Position numbers and translations under genes: made by a program
Notes under the pieces: generated by a model
What the model saw: only the letters and a program-made list of their open reading frames with translations
Told to the model about the DNA's origin: nothing
Databases searched by the model: none
Assembly: GCA_947631575.1 (NCBI GenBank)
Contig: CANRLW010000003.1
Coordinates: 62,001-126,000, forward strand
DNA from: an uncultured Clostridia bacterium
Lineage (GTDB): Bacteria; Bacillota; Clostridia; Oscillospirales; Ruminococcaceae
DNA: 64,000 bases
Direction: 5' to 3'
Shown: piece after piece, positions 38,809-48,025 of the stretch
How positions within the stretch are numbered: position 1 is the first letter of the stretch
How the letters are laid out: each line of letters starts with the position of its first letter

Positions 38809-39519
38809 TTATGCTTTGTCAAAGTTAATTCCCGTTATTCTGTACAATTCCCCGACCTTTTCAAACGTTATGAGGAGCGTTCCCGAATTGTCGCTTGCGG
38901 TAATGCCTTCGCCGTCAAGCTCAAAGGAATAACCGTTCTGGTGTAAAAAGCCCGCGCAGAGAAGTTTGTGGTCGCAGTAAAACGAGCTTATTATTTCGAC
39001 CGTCTGATTTGCAATATCAATAAGCGGCGCAGGCTCAAATATTTCATCGGGAAGTCCGTTTATCTGCACAAAAAGCGCTCCGCCCTCATACGGACAGCGA
39101 TAATAACAAACGTTGTTCTCCGCCGCTCCTACCGTTACCATTGAGAGATTGTGACCGCTGTGCAACTCGTCGAGCGTAAATTTTTCAAAGTATATCTCCG
39201 CGCAGTCGGGCAGATTTCGTTTTGCGCGGCGCGCGGGAGCAAAAGCGTTTTCGGGAAGTCCGCTTTCGTTTACCGCCCAGCCCCAGAGCCATGTATTTGA
39301 GTTGTAGTCCTCCGAGCCTATTATTCCACAGTCAAACGTCTTTTTCCCGAAAGAGATAAGGCGTTCTTTAACGTCAACGTGCCAGCCGCTGTTTCCTATG
39401 ACAAGCTTTCCCATGCGTTTCTGACGGTAAATGGCGTTTCCGGTTGAAAGCGACAAAAGGCTTAAAAAATCGCTTTTGTCAAAATCAACGGGAGTTGTAA
39501 GTATGCTGATATTTTTCAT
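38809..39519 (-). CDS. Conserved protein of unknown function (DUF6882-like)
   Basis: A soluble protein of 236 residues with no signal or membrane segment. The TWLWGWAVNESGLPENAF stretch near residue 76 recalls the DUF6882 family, though I am not certain. No catalytic motif can be assigned. A binding site is present (AAAGGAG about 8 bases before the ATG), with a promoter just upstream. Single gene, divergent from the flavoprotein at 39756. Confidence 0.7.
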   Translation of the reverse strand: MKNISILTTPVDFDKSDFLSLLSLSTGNAIYRQKRMGKLVIGNSGWHVDVKERLISFGKKTFDCGIIGSEDYNSNTWLWGWAVNESGLPENAFAPARRAKRNLPDCAEIYFEKFTLDELHSGHNLSMVTVGAAENNVCYYRCPYEGGALFVQINGLPDEIFEPAPLIDIANQTVEIISSFYCDHKLLCAGFLHQNGYSFELDGEGITASDNSGTLLITFEKVGELYRITGINFDKA

Positions 39520-39552
39520 CGGGTACTCCTTTATGTGATGTTGTCAATTATC

Positions 39553-39581
39553 ATTGTATCATAATTTCCCCCGAATTTCAA
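39553..39581 (-). promoter_or_regulatory. Promoter for the DUF6882-like gene
   Basis: TTGAAA at 39576-39581, 17-bp spacer, TACAAT at 39553-39558. Confidence 0.65.
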
Positions 39582-39608
39582 CACCACTTATATTTTTTTC
39601 AAAAAATA

Positions 39609-39637
39609 ATGACAAGCCCATAAAAATATGATATAAT
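39609..39637 (+). promoter_or_regulatory. Promoter for the flavoprotein gene
   Basis: ATGACA at 39609-39614, 17-bp spacer, TATAAT at 39632-39637. Confidence 0.6.
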
Positions 39638-39755
39638 AAGAAAGTGTGATAATAATGTTTAATTCAACAAACCACCTTTCCTCTTAAACTCTTACCTCTG
39701 TGTGAACAAGGTCATCTCTTAACAGATGTTATATCAGACAAACAAGGAGCAGTTT

Positions 39756-41156
39756 ATGAAGTACGATGTTCTAATAGTGGGTGCCGGTCCTTCGGGTATC
39801 TTTACCGCCATTGAAATGCTTAGGAACAATTCCAAAAAGAAGATACTTATAGTTGAAAAGGGAGAATCCGTTGAAAACAGGAGCTGTCCTAAATCCCAAA
39901 CAAGAAAATGCATGAACTGCAAGCCCTATTGTCATATAACCACGGGCTTTTCGGGCGCGGGCGCGTTTTCTGACGGAAAGCTGTCGCTCTCGTGCGAGGT
40001 CGGCGGGACATTGCCCGAGCTTATAGGAGAGCAGAAAGCACAGGAAACCATTGACTATACCGACAGGATCTATCTTGAATTCGGCGCGGATACGCGGGTA
40101 GAGGGTGTTTCAGACCCCGAAAAAATAAGAGCCATTCGCAAAAAGGCGATAAACGCGAATTTAAAGCTCGTTGACTGCCCCATCAGACACCTCGGAACGG
40201 AAATGGCTCACGGACTTTATCAGCGCATTGAAGAATATCTTCTGAAAAGCGGCGTTGATATAATGTTCAGAACCGAATGTGTCGATATTATAATTGAGGA
40301 CGATATATGCAAGGGCGCTGTTATCCGCGAAAGAAACTCTTCGGAACAAACAGTATCTGCCGAACATACGGTTATTGCCACGGGGCGAAAGGGCGCGGAC
40401 TGGCTCGAAAGGATCTGCGTTGAACACAACATAGCTCACAGTCCCGGAACGGTAGATATAGGCGTAAGGGTAGAAGTAAGAAGTGAGATAATGGAGGAAG
40501 TAAACGACGTTCTCTATGAAAGCAAACTTATCGGTTATCCCCAGCCTTTCAGAAACAAGGTCCGCACCTTCTGTCAGAACCCCGGCGGCTTTGTCGCGCA
40601 GGAAAACTATGACAACGGGCTTGCGGTAGTGAACGGTCACTCGTTTAAGGGACTGAAAAGCGACAACACGAACCTTGCAATTCTTTGCTCCCACAATTTC
40701 AGCACCCCTTTCAATCAGCCGATCGAATACGCAAAAAAGGTCGGAGAGCTTACAAATATGCTCGGGGCGGGACATATCCTCGTCCAGCGTTACGGCGATA
40801 TTCTTGACGGAAAGAGAACGTGGGAAAAAGAGCTTTCGTTTTCAAATGTAAAGCCGACGCTGCCCGACGCAGTAGCGGGGGATATAACGGCGGCTGTACC
40901 GTATAGGACGATGACGAACATTATAAACTTCATCAAGTCGGTAGATGACGTCGTGCCGGGATTTGCGAGCAGGGAAACGCTTTTGTATTCGCCGGAGCTT
41001 AAATTCTATTCCAACCGCGTTAAAATGGACGAACATTTTAGCACGAACATAGGCGGACTTCACTGTCTTGGCGATTCGAGCGGCTGGACAAGAGGGCTGA
41101 TGATGGCGTCAATTATGGGCGTTTTAATGGGACGTGAACTTTCAGGCTGCCGATAA
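39756..41156 (+). CDS. NAD(P)/FAD-dependent dehydrogenase (COG2509 type)
   Basis: A flavoprotein of 466 residues. The FAD-binding GAGPSG is at 9-14 in MKYDVLIVGAGPSG, and a second dinucleotide-contact motif is VIATGRKGADW. A Cys cluster near residue 47 (CPKSQTRKCMNCKPYCH) precedes the family motif TTGFSGAGAFSDGKL. The C-terminus GLHCLGDSSGWTRGLMMASIMG closes the FAD site. The substrate is unknown. The start at 39756 has AAGGAG 6 bases upstream; an in-frame ATG at 39726 has none. Confidence 0.87.
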   Translation: MKYDVLIVGAGPSGIFTAIEMLRNNSKKKILIVEKGESVENRSCPKSQTRKCMNCKPYCHITTGFSGAGAFSDGKLSLSCEVGGTLPELIGEQKAQETIDYTDRIYLEFGADTRVEGVSDPEKIRAIRKKAINANLKLVDCPIRHLGTEMAHGLYQRIEEYLLKSGVDIMFRTECVDIIIEDDICKGAVIRERNSSEQTVSAEHTVIATGRKGADWLERICVEHNIAHSPGTVDIGVRVEVRSEIMEEVNDVLYESKLIGYPQPFRNKVRTFCQNPGGFVAQENYDNGLAVVNGHSFKGLKSDNTNLAILCSHNFSTPFNQPIEYAKKVGELTNMLGAGHILVQRYGDILDGKRTWEKELSFSNVKPTLPDAVAGDITAAVPYRTMTNIINFIKSVDDVVPGFASRETLLYSPELKFYSNRVKMDEHFSTNIGGLHCLGDSSGWTRGLMMASIMGVLMGRELSGCR

Positions 41157-41215
41157 AGCCCCATCTACGTCGTCAGCGTTGTACGCGAAACGTTCAATGC
41201 GGTATCTGGGGCTTT
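41155..41215 (+). terminator. Hairpin after the flavoprotein gene
   Basis: AAAGCCCCA pairs with TGGGGCTTT around an inner stem. The U-run is short, so terminator function is only likely. Confidence 0.5.
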
Positions 41216-41273
41216 CTCGACAGCCTGATAGTGGAATGATTATACTGTTTGATTATTGACAGAAAGGTAATTT

Positions 41274-41837
41274 ATGAACGCAAAGCAAGATGAAGTTAAG
41301 CTTTTAGCGCGCGGAACAATGAACCTTATAAAAAGTCCCCGCCTCTGGCTTATTCCGTATATATCGGTATTTGTACTGTGGGGAATAGCTATGGTCGTCA
41401 TATATCTCACGTTATTTTCAGACGGCTCTTTTCCTTTTGTCATTCTGCTTTCGATAGTTATACCGGGCATTATCGGCGGTATTATCTATGTTTCGGCAAA
41501 ATCGGGAAAGCCCGCGGAATATATCGCCGACAGCGAAAAGTTCATTATCCGCCGGAAAAACAAGCCCGAAGAATGTATATATTATTCGGAAGTACACAGT
41601 GTGACTATAGAGCCGCTTTCTATGGGTACTTTGCTCGAATATCTTCACGCGGGGTATACAGTCACGATCAAAACGGCTTGTCGGAATTTCGTTTATTATT
41701 ACGCTCTCAGCGGACCTTATTCCAAAACCGCGCCCGAGGAAACTCCGTTTGCGATAATAGGCAAAAATATTCCAAAGCCGAAAACTAACGAAGAAAAAAT
41801 TGTAGGATTAGAAGATTATCATGCTATTATTCCGTAA
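41274..41837 (+). CDS. Two-helix membrane protein of unknown function
   Basis: A protein of 187 residues that I do not recognise. Two membrane helices (about 27-47 and 53-75) are followed by a roughly 110-residue cytoplasmic part. The stretch YIADSEKFIIRRKNKPEECIYYSEVHSVTIEP resembles the strand-rich start of PH-like membrane proteins, comparable in layout to the protein at 9374. AGAAAGGT precedes the ATG. It stands alone between the flavoprotein and the TrmB-like gene. Confidence 0.65.
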   Translation: MNAKQDEVKLLARGTMNLIKSPRLWLIPYISVFVLWGIAMVVIYLTLFSDGSFPFVILLSIVIPGIIGGIIYVSAKSGKPAEYIADSEKFIIRRKNKPEECIYYSEVHSVTIEPLSMGTLLEYLHAGYTVTIKTACRNFVYYYALSGPYSKTAPEETPFAIIGKNIPKPKTNEEKIVGLEDYHAIIP

Positions 41838-41920
41838 TAAAAGGCTTGACGAAAGCAATTCTTTGTATGCGTGATAAACCAACTTCTTACTCTTACATTT
41901 GAAAGGAATTGAAAACCATT

Positions 41921-42592
41921 ATGAGAATGCGCCGTAAGAAAAATCTTGACGAAAGGCTTGAAAAGTGCCGCGGGTCAATGCTTTATATGCAGTGTCAGAA
42001 CGAGCATGCAAACGACCCGCTGTCCGAAGAATTTTTCGCCGACAGCAGAAAAACTTTCGGGAATGATAACCCGCTGTACCTTGAGATAGGCTGCGGAAAG
42101 GGAGGCTTTGCCATAGAATTTGCAAGGCAAAACCCCGGGATAAATTTAATTGCCGTTGAAAAAACGCCGAACGTTCTCATAACGGGAATGGAGGCGCAGG
42201 AGAAATTGAAACTCCCGAACCTTAAATTCTGCATGGGACAGGCGGAGTATCTCTGCCATTTGTTTCACGAGAATACTATAGACCGCATTTTTCTGAATTT
42301 CAGTTGTCCTTTCCCAAAAAATCATTATGCCGCGCACCGCCTTACGCACGAGCGCTTTCTGGAAATATACCGCGCCATTATGAAACCCAAAGCGGAAATC
42401 CACCAGAAAACCGACAATATGCACTTTTTCGAGTTTTCGATAGAACAACTCTCACGAAACGGATTCGGCTTAAAAAACGTTTCACTCGATCTACATAACA
42501 GCGGCTTTGAGGGGAATATTATGACCGAATACGAAAAGCGCTTTGCCGATCTTGGTCAGCCTATCTACAGGCTCGAGGCGTTTTTAAGATAA
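41921..42592 (+). CDS. trmB: TrmB-like tRNA (guanine-N7) methyltransferase
   Basis: SAM-dependent methyltransferase of 223 residues; TrmB makes m7G46 in tRNA. The SAM motif is YLEIGCGKGGFAIEFA, followed by LIAVEKTPNVL. The family's catalytic block, usually NFSDPWPK, reads NFSCPFPKNHYAAHRLTH here, with Asp replaced by Cys. The C-terminal TEYEKRFADLGQPIYRLE is typical. The start at 41921 (MRMRRKKNLDE) has AAAGGA 13 bases upstream. The stop overlaps the ATG that opens the next frame. Confidence 0.82.
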   Translation: MRMRRKKNLDERLEKCRGSMLYMQCQNEHANDPLSEEFFADSRKTFGNDNPLYLEIGCGKGGFAIEFARQNPGINLIAVEKTPNVLITGMEAQEKLKLPNLKFCMGQAEYLCHLFHENTIDRIFLNFSCPFPKNHYAAHRLTHERFLEIYRAIMKPKAEIHQKTDNMHFFEFSIEQLSRNGFGLKNVSLDLHNSGFEGNIMTEYEKRFADLGQPIYRLEAFLR

Positions 42593-42603
42593 TGGGAGAG
42601 CCT

Positions 42604-43521
42604 ATGAAAAAGATAACAGGAAGATTTCCTAGCACGACAGAACTTTGTGATATCAGGTTTTATATCTACACACCCGAAGAGCCGAAAGCCGTCGTTCAGT
42701 TTTCGCACGGAATGTGCGAGTTTGTGGAGCGGTATGAGGAGTTCGCGAAGTTTTTGTGTAAAAACGAAATTGCCTTTTGCGGTCACGACCATATAGGACA
42801 CGGAAATTCCGTGGCTCATAGCGACCTGCTTGGCTATTTCGGCGCGCATGACGGCTATAAGAATATGGTACGTGATATGCACAGAATGAACGACATTGTC
42901 CGAAAAACTTTTCCGGATATCCCTGTTTTCATTATGGGTCACAGCATGGGCAGCTTTATCGAAAGAATTTATCTTTCCAGATACGCCGATAAATTCAGCG
43001 GAGCGGTCATAATGGGAACGGCGGGAGGAATAACCGGACAAGCTCCCCTAAGAAAGCTTTTGGATACGGCGGTAAAAAGAAACGGCGACCTATACCGCCA
43101 CAAGAATATAACAAAAATGGTCTACAGCGTTTTAAATCTGAGGACGGAAAACCGCCGCACGGAATTTGACTGGCTGTCGCGGGACGACGCGGACGTTGAT
43201 TATTTTCTTTCAAACCCTAAATGCAATTTCACTTTTACCGTAGCGGGCTACCGTGATATGCTGAACGCACTTCTTTGCTGCAACTCCGCGGCTGTCGTAG
43301 AAAACACGCCGACGGATATTCCTTTGTTGTTTCTCAGCGGCGGCATGGATCCTATCGGAGAATACGGAAACGGCGTAAGAAAAGCGGTCATAAAATATCT
43401 CGAACACGGCTGTGATGTGAATTTAAGGATATACCGCGAGGCAAGACACGAGCTTTTATTTGAACTCAACAAAGACGAAGTAATGAACGATATACTTGAA
43501 TTCATAACGAGACGGATTTAA
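42604..43521 (+). CDS. Alpha/beta hydrolase, monoacylglycerol-lipase-like
   Basis: A serine hydrolase of 305 residues. The oxyanion motif FSHGMCEFVERYEEFAKFL and nucleophile GHSMGSF (about residues 107-113) match the Hydrolase_4/lysophospholipase group. GGMDPIGEYG probably carries the acid and HELLFE the catalytic His. There is no signal peptide, so it is cytoplasmic. The start at 42604 has GGGAGAG just before; an ATG at 42592 overlaps the upstream stop. Confidence 0.85.
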   Translation: MKKITGRFPSTTELCDIRFYIYTPEEPKAVVQFSHGMCEFVERYEEFAKFLCKNEIAFCGHDHIGHGNSVAHSDLLGYFGAHDGYKNMVRDMHRMNDIVRKTFPDIPVFIMGHSMGSFIERIYLSRYADKFSGAVIMGTAGGITGQAPLRKLLDTAVKRNGDLYRHKNITKMVYSVLNLRTENRRTEFDWLSRDDADVDYFLSNPKCNFTFTVAGYRDMLNALLCCNSAAVVENTPTDIPLLFLSGGMDPIGEYGNGVRKAVIKYLEHGCDVNLRIYREARHELLFELNKDEVMNDILEFITRRI

Positions 43522-43533
43522 AAAAGAATAATC

Positions 43534-43562
43534 TTGACAATTATATAAATTTGTGATAAAAT
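43534..43562 (+). promoter_or_regulatory. Promoter for the sufCB-like operon
   Basis: TTGACA at 43534-43539, 17-bp spacer, TAAAAT at 43557-43562. The leader carries a family B cluster (43605-43650). Confidence 0.78.
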
Positions 43563-43667
43563 GTAAAAGTTGGTAGCAGATAAGTTGGTTATAATTTTTT
43601 ATCCTGACCTCTTAATTCTTACCTCTTACCTCTAACTTCTTACTTCTAAAAGAAGGGATTTGATTTT

Positions 43668-44378
43668 TTGCTTGAAATAAAAGACTTATGTTGGACAACG
43701 TCCGACAAAAACGAAATATTAAAAGGCGTTTCATTTAAGACAAGCGGCGCGCTTACGGTCATAACAGGTCCAAATGGCGGCGGAAAGACCTCTCTCGCAA
43801 AACTTATTGCGGGAGTTGAACAGCCGACTTCGGGGCAGATATTGCTGGACGGGGAGGACATAACCGCGCTTTCCGTGACGGACCGCGCAAACAAGGGCGT
43901 AGCCTATGCTTTTCAGCAGCCCGTAAGGTTTAAGGGCATAACCGTCAGAGATCTCTTAGAGCTTGCCGCAAAGGAAAAGACAGACTATAAGGGCTACTGC
44001 GATCTTCTGGGAAAAGTTGGGCTATGCGCCGAAGAATACATTGACCGCGAGATGAGCAGCGCGCTTTCTGGCGGCGAGGCAAAGCGTATAGAAATTGCGA
44101 CCGTTCTTGCGAGAAAAGCAAGGCTTTCCGTTTTTGACGAACCCGAGGCGGGAATAGATCTCTGGAGCTTTTCAAGGCTCGTCGAAACCTTTGAGGAGAT
44201 ACGAAAGGAAAATGTGGGAGAGCTTATTGTTATCTCACATCAGGAGCGCATACTGAAAATAGCGGACACTATCATTGTCATAGCGGACGGAAAGATCCGC
44301 GTTTCCGGACCTAGAGATGAAATTCTTCCTCAGCTTATGCAGGGAGAATATACCTGCTCTTGTCCGAAAAGATGTTGA
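43668..44378 (+). CDS. sufC: SufC-like Fe-S cluster assembly ATPase
   Basis: ABC-type ATPase of 236 residues that works in a soluble complex with SufB. Walker A GPNGGGKTS (34-42), signature LSGGEAKRIEIATVL, Walker B LSVFDEPEAGIDLWSF and switch His in SHQE are all SufC-like. The C-terminus ends in CSCPKRC, a Cys cluster not usual for SufC. Translation begins at TTG (43668), with AGAAGGG upstream. Only sufB-like follows, giving the minimal two-gene (SMS-type) layout known in archaea and clostridia. Confidence 0.88.
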   Translation: MLEIKDLCWTTSDKNEILKGVSFKTSGALTVITGPNGGGKTSLAKLIAGVEQPTSGQILLDGEDITALSVTDRANKGVAYAFQQPVRFKGITVRDLLELAAKEKTDYKGYCDLLGKVGLCAEEYIDREMSSALSGGEAKRIEIATVLARKARLSVFDEPEAGIDLWSFSRLVETFEEIRKENVGELIVISHQERILKIADTIIVIADGKIRVSGPRDEILPQLMQGEYTCSCPKRC

Positions 44379-44398
44379 GCGCAAACGAGGTAAATTGA

Positions 44399-45334
44399 AT
44401 GGATACGAATTTTAATGATATAACTGCGGGAATGCTTAAAATAATTTCCGACTATGACGAAACCACGGGTTTTAAGGGCGCTTATAATATCCGCGAGGAC
44501 AGCTCCTGCGCGGGCAGGCAGTCCTCAAAGAACATAACGATAAACTCAAAAACCGACAAGCCGGGAATTGACATAATCGTAAAGCCGAACACAAAGGGAG
44601 AAACGGTGTACATTCCCGCGTGCGTTACGCACAGTGATGTTGACGACCTTGTATATAACGATTTTTATATCGGGAAAAACGCGGACGTTATTATAGTGGC
44701 AGGCTGCGGCGTTCATAACGAGGGTGAGGAGGACGCCCGCCATAACGGCATACACCGCTTTTTCCTCGACGAGGGCGCGTCTGTCGTGTACAAGGAAAAA
44801 CATATCGGCACGGGAAACGGAAAGGGCTTAAAGAAGATAGACCCCGTCACGGAGTGCTTTTTAAAGAAGAATTCAAGGCTTGAAATGGACACAATACAGC
44901 TCGGTGGAGTTGACCGCTCGACAAGGACGACTTCCGCGGAGCTCGCCGAGGGCGCGAAGATAATAGTCCGCGAGAGGATAATGACCGACAACGAGGAGGA
45001 CGCAGTTACAAAGTTCAGCGTAAAGCTGAACGGCGAGGACAGCGGGGCGGATCTTGTTTCGCGTTCTGTTGCGAGAGGAAATTCCCACCAGGCGTTTTAC
45101 AGCGTTGTAGAGGGAAACGCAAAATGTACAGGACATTCGGCATGCGACGCGATAATTGCCGAAAACGGCAGGGTAGACGCCCAGCCCGCGCTGAACGCGT
45201 CAAACGTAGACGCGGAGCTTATTCATGAGGCGGCTATAGGAAAGATAGCAGGCGAGCAGCTTTTAAAGCTATGTTCTCTCGGGCTTACAAGAGAACAGGC
45301 GGAAGAAAAGATAATAGAAGGATTTTTGAGGTAA
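44399..45334 (+). CDS. sufB: SufB/SufD-like Fe-S scaffold protein
   Basis: A protein of 311 residues, shorter than SufB of the full SUF system (about 465) and close to the SufBD core alone. The C-terminal block CTGHSACDAIIAENGRV...LIHEAAIGKI is characteristic. It should form the beta-helix scaffold on which SufC acts. GAGGTAAA precedes the ATG, 20 bases after sufC. No SufS, SufU or SufD gene is adjacent. Confidence 0.88.
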   Translation: MDTNFNDITAGMLKIISDYDETTGFKGAYNIREDSSCAGRQSSKNITINSKTDKPGIDIIVKPNTKGETVYIPACVTHSDVDDLVYNDFYIGKNADVIIVAGCGVHNEGEEDARHNGIHRFFLDEGASVVYKEKHIGTGNGKGLKKIDPVTECFLKKNSRLEMDTIQLGGVDRSTRTTSAELAEGAKIIVRERIMTDNEEDAVTKFSVKLNGEDSGADLVSRSVARGNSHQAFYSVVEGNAKCTGHSACDAIIAENGRVDAQPALNASNVDAELIHEAAIGKIAGEQLLKLCSLGLTREQAEEKIIEGFLR

Positions 45335-45342
45335 ATAAACAT

Positions 45343-45376
45343 TTAAGGGAAACGGTAGGTTTCCCTTATTTTTTAC
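45343..45376 (+). terminator. Terminator of the sufCB-like operon
   Basis: AAGGGAAAC-GGTA-GGTTTCCCTT followed by ATTTTTT. Confidence 0.85.
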
Positions 45377-45414
45377 GTTATTTTACAACTTTGCGGGGCG
45401 CAGTATACAGCGCC

Positions 45415-47634
45415 CTATTCCATCGCCGCCAGATCCTCACAGTCAATATAATCCTCAATATACTGCTTTCTAAGAAGTTCTCTGGGAATATAGTCGTTAA
45501 ACTTCCCGCATATCTCACAGTTGTCGGGAATTTCAAACCCGTATTTGTCCGCGCCCTTTGCCTTTATGGAATTAAGCGCAGAAATGAGTGCGCCTTTTCC
45601 TCTGTCCGTCCTCACTTCAATGCATACGGGAATACTCCTCGACAGCCACAATTCCGCGCCAAACCCTCTCTCGCGCAATGCAAAAACAAGCGCCGCCATG
45701 CCGCGCGTCCCTAAAAACGGAAATACCGCAAACACCGTTTCCGACAGCGCAAGAACTATCCTTTCTCCCTCGCACAGCGCGCCGCCCGAAATCGCGTTTT
45801 GGGATATTATCTCGCCGCCCGCCGCATTCCTGCAAAGCGCGCGGATATCATTTATCCTCTTTTTCGCGCTCTCTCCGAGAAAGCCGTATTCCTCGTCGCT
45901 CCTTATCACTTCGAGCATTTTTTTCATAACTTTTGTGTGAACATATTCGTTTCCGACGTCCGTCCACATGTTTTTTGAAATGCCCTTGATATGCTTTACA
46001 TAAATGATGAGCGCCTTTTTGTCAAGCTCGGTTACTTCCCACGCCTGACCCGCAAGCGCAAACTGACTTCCTACGGGAAAAGGATTTTGTACAGTGCCTA
46101 TTTCTTCGGAATTATTGCGGACGGTATATTCACACGGCACGGAAAATACCGCGAGAAATTCATAGTTGTTCACTATGCTTTCACCCTTTTCGCCGATAAG
46201 CAGCGCCCCGTCCTCGCCGCGCTCAAGAACGCCGTTTTCGAGCAAGTGCCTCAACAGCAGAAGATAGTCGTCTTTTGTAACATTCCTGAAAACCGACAGC
46301 GTAAGTATCTGCCGCGCAAGCTCTTTCGGCGAAAGCGAGCCGTTTGAGGTCATAACCGACATTGTCTGATGAAACAGCAGGCTGTACGGCAGTTTTGGCA
46401 GATACATAGGCTCGACCCACCTTTCGCGGGTATAAAGAAGTATCTCCGCACAGCACATTATCAGATCCCAGTTTATTTCCTTGTAGAAATCATTCGGCGG
46501 AAGGCTCATATCATATCTGAAAGCAAAGCGCATTTCTGCCTCGCCGTTTCTTCTTCCCGTCCTGCCGAGCCGCTGTACAAGCCCCGAGACCGTAAGCGGA
46601 CAGCCCGTCTGTACTATCCTTTCGAGATGTCCGAGGTCAACTCCGAGCTCAAGAGTTACCGTTGCTCCCGTGCATACGGGAAGTTCTCCGCTTTTCATTC
46701 GCTTTTCGGCAAATTCGCGCAGCGCGGGAGAAATGTTCGCATGATGTACAAGATAGCAGTCGTTCCCGTGATTTTTTTCGGACAGCCTTTTCAGGTGCGC
46801 AATATTTTCCTCGACCTCGCCTTTGCTGTTTGAAAACAGTATACAGCGCTTTCCGCGCGTACTTTCATAAAGATACTCATAGTATTTTTCAAGCAAGGTC
46901 TTGCTGTCGGAATTTGGTATTTTCTCGGCAATGGGGAAAAATCTGACAGAAAGCCTTATTTTTCTTCCCGCCTCATGACACTTAGGAGTGACACAGTTTC
47001 TGTCAGTACCCATGCAAAGCCATTTTTCGGCATTCGTACAGTCGCCGAGCGTTGCGGAAAGTCCTATTCTTCTCGGCGCGAAACCGATGATCCGCTGTAT
47101 TCTCTCGAGAACGGAAATTAGCTGAAGTCCGCGGTCGTTGTCCATAAAATAATGAACTTCGTCGATTATAATAAATCTGACGTCGCAGAAAAGCCTGTAG
47201 ATATTTGAGCTGTTTCTTATAAGCAGGCTCTCCAGGCTTTCGGGAGTTGTCTGCATAACGCCGCGCGGATCTTTCACAAGGCGCTTTTTCGCCGTTGGAG
47301 ACGCGTCGCCATGCCATTTGGTTACGGGAATATCCGCCTCTTCAAGAAGTTCTTCGAGGCGCTCGAACTGGTCGTTTATAAGAGCCTTAAGCGGCGAAAC
47401 ATAAAGCACCCCTACGCTTTTCGGAGGGTTTTCCCACAGGTGCGTAAGCACGGGGAGAAAAGCTGCCTCTGTCTTTCCGCTTGCCGTTCCGGAGGTAAGC
47501 AGGAGATTGTCGTCGCTGTCGAATATTACTTCTGCGGCGGCTATTTGTATCTCGTGAAGTTCTTCCCATTTGTGACGGTAAATGAAGTCCTGTATAAACG
47601 GGGCATAACGATAAAAAACATTGTTATCACTCAT
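45415..47634 (-). CDS. DEAD/DEAH-box helicase, Lhr-like
   Basis: Superfamily 2 helicase of 739 residues. Walker A SGTASGKT is at 48-55, Walker B DEVH at 158-161, motif III SATLGD, and motif VI QRLGRTGRRNGEAEMRF. The C-terminal 300 residues carry a winged-helix-like part and a Cys pair near ICEICGK-type EICGK. It resembles Lhr/COG1205-type helicases involved in nucleic-acid repair. The start at 47634 has AAGGTGATC upstream. Its leader contains a family C element, and the nearest promoter is about 360 bases upstream. Confidence 0.85.
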   Translation of the reverse strand: MSDNNVFYRYAPFIQDFIYRHKWEELHEIQIAAAEVIFDSDDNLLLTSGTASGKTEAAFLPVLTHLWENPPKSVGVLYVSPLKALINDQFERLEELLEEADIPVTKWHGDASPTAKKRLVKDPRGVMQTTPESLESLLIRNSSNIYRLFCDVRFIIIDEVHYFMDNDRGLQLISVLERIQRIIGFAPRRIGLSATLGDCTNAEKWLCMGTDRNCVTPKCHEAGRKIRLSVRFFPIAEKIPNSDSKTLLEKYYEYLYESTRGKRCILFSNSKGEVEENIAHLKRLSEKNHGNDCYLVHHANISPALREFAEKRMKSGELPVCTGATVTLELGVDLGHLERIVQTGCPLTVSGLVQRLGRTGRRNGEAEMRFAFRYDMSLPPNDFYKEINWDLIMCCAEILLYTRERWVEPMYLPKLPYSLLFHQTMSVMTSNGSLSPKELARQILTLSVFRNVTKDDYLLLLRHLLENGVLERGEDGALLIGEKGESIVNNYEFLAVFSVPCEYTVRNNSEEIGTVQNPFPVGSQFALAGQAWEVTELDKKALIIYVKHIKGISKNMWTDVGNEYVHTKVMKKMLEVIRSDEEYGFLGESAKKRINDIRALCRNAAGGEIISQNAISGGALCEGERIVLALSETVFAVFPFLGTRGMAALVFALRERGFGAELWLSRSIPVCIEVRTDRGKGALISALNSIKAKGADKYGFEIPDNCEICGKFNDYIPRELLRKQYIEDYIDCEDLAAME

Positions 47635-47653
47635 AATATAGATCACCTTGTAG

Positions 47654-47855
47654 TCAATGGACAATTGACAGTGTACAGTAGCAGTAGTAGGAATCCGCCT
47701 TGCGGCGGATATTATTTAGATTGTTATCGGACTGAAACGTTTTGGAGCTTACCAGAAAAAAGGTTGCTTGTGTGCTTATTGACCAAAAACAATCTAAATA
47801 ATGTCCGCGAAACGGACACAATAACTGAATACTGTACACTGTACCCTGTATACTG
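47654..47855. repeat. Family C MITE-like element, copy 3
   Basis: Left end TTGACAGTGTACAGTAGCAG and ATCCGCCTTGCGGCGGAT; core ACTGAAACGTTTTGGAG and AAGGTTGCTTGTGTG; right end AACAATCTAAATAATGTCCG and ACTGTACACTGTACCC. It lies in the helicase leader. Confidence 0.8.
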
Positions 47856-47872
47856 TTTTGCATGCTTGCATG

Positions 47873-47990
47873 CAAAAAAAGAGAGCCCAAAAACACAGGC
47901 TCGAAATCAAATTATAATTATGTGTAGAACAAAAGAAAGGAGACAACTAAACAAACAAACGACAGGAAAACAAATTCTTGCCTTTGCTTT
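47873..47990 (-). ncRNA. Candidate small RNA or attenuated leader upstream of the helicase
   Basis: A perfect promoter upstream (47997-48025) and a terminator (GAGCC/GGCTC stem, 10-base loop, then TCTTTTTTT) bound a stretch of about 115 bases with no start codon in a convincing frame. It contains CTCCTTTCTTTTG, complementary to a Shine-Dalgarno region. The terminator stem is only 5 bp, so read-through into the helicase is likely. Confidence 0.4.
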
Positions 47991-47996
47991 AATAAC

Positions 47997-48025
47997 ATTA
48001 TACAACAGGGTGGTTGAAATGTCAA
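47997..48025 (-). promoter_or_regulatory. Consensus promoter upstream of the helicase
   Basis: TTGACA at 48020-48025, 17-bp spacer, TATAAT at 47997-48002. Confidence 0.75.
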
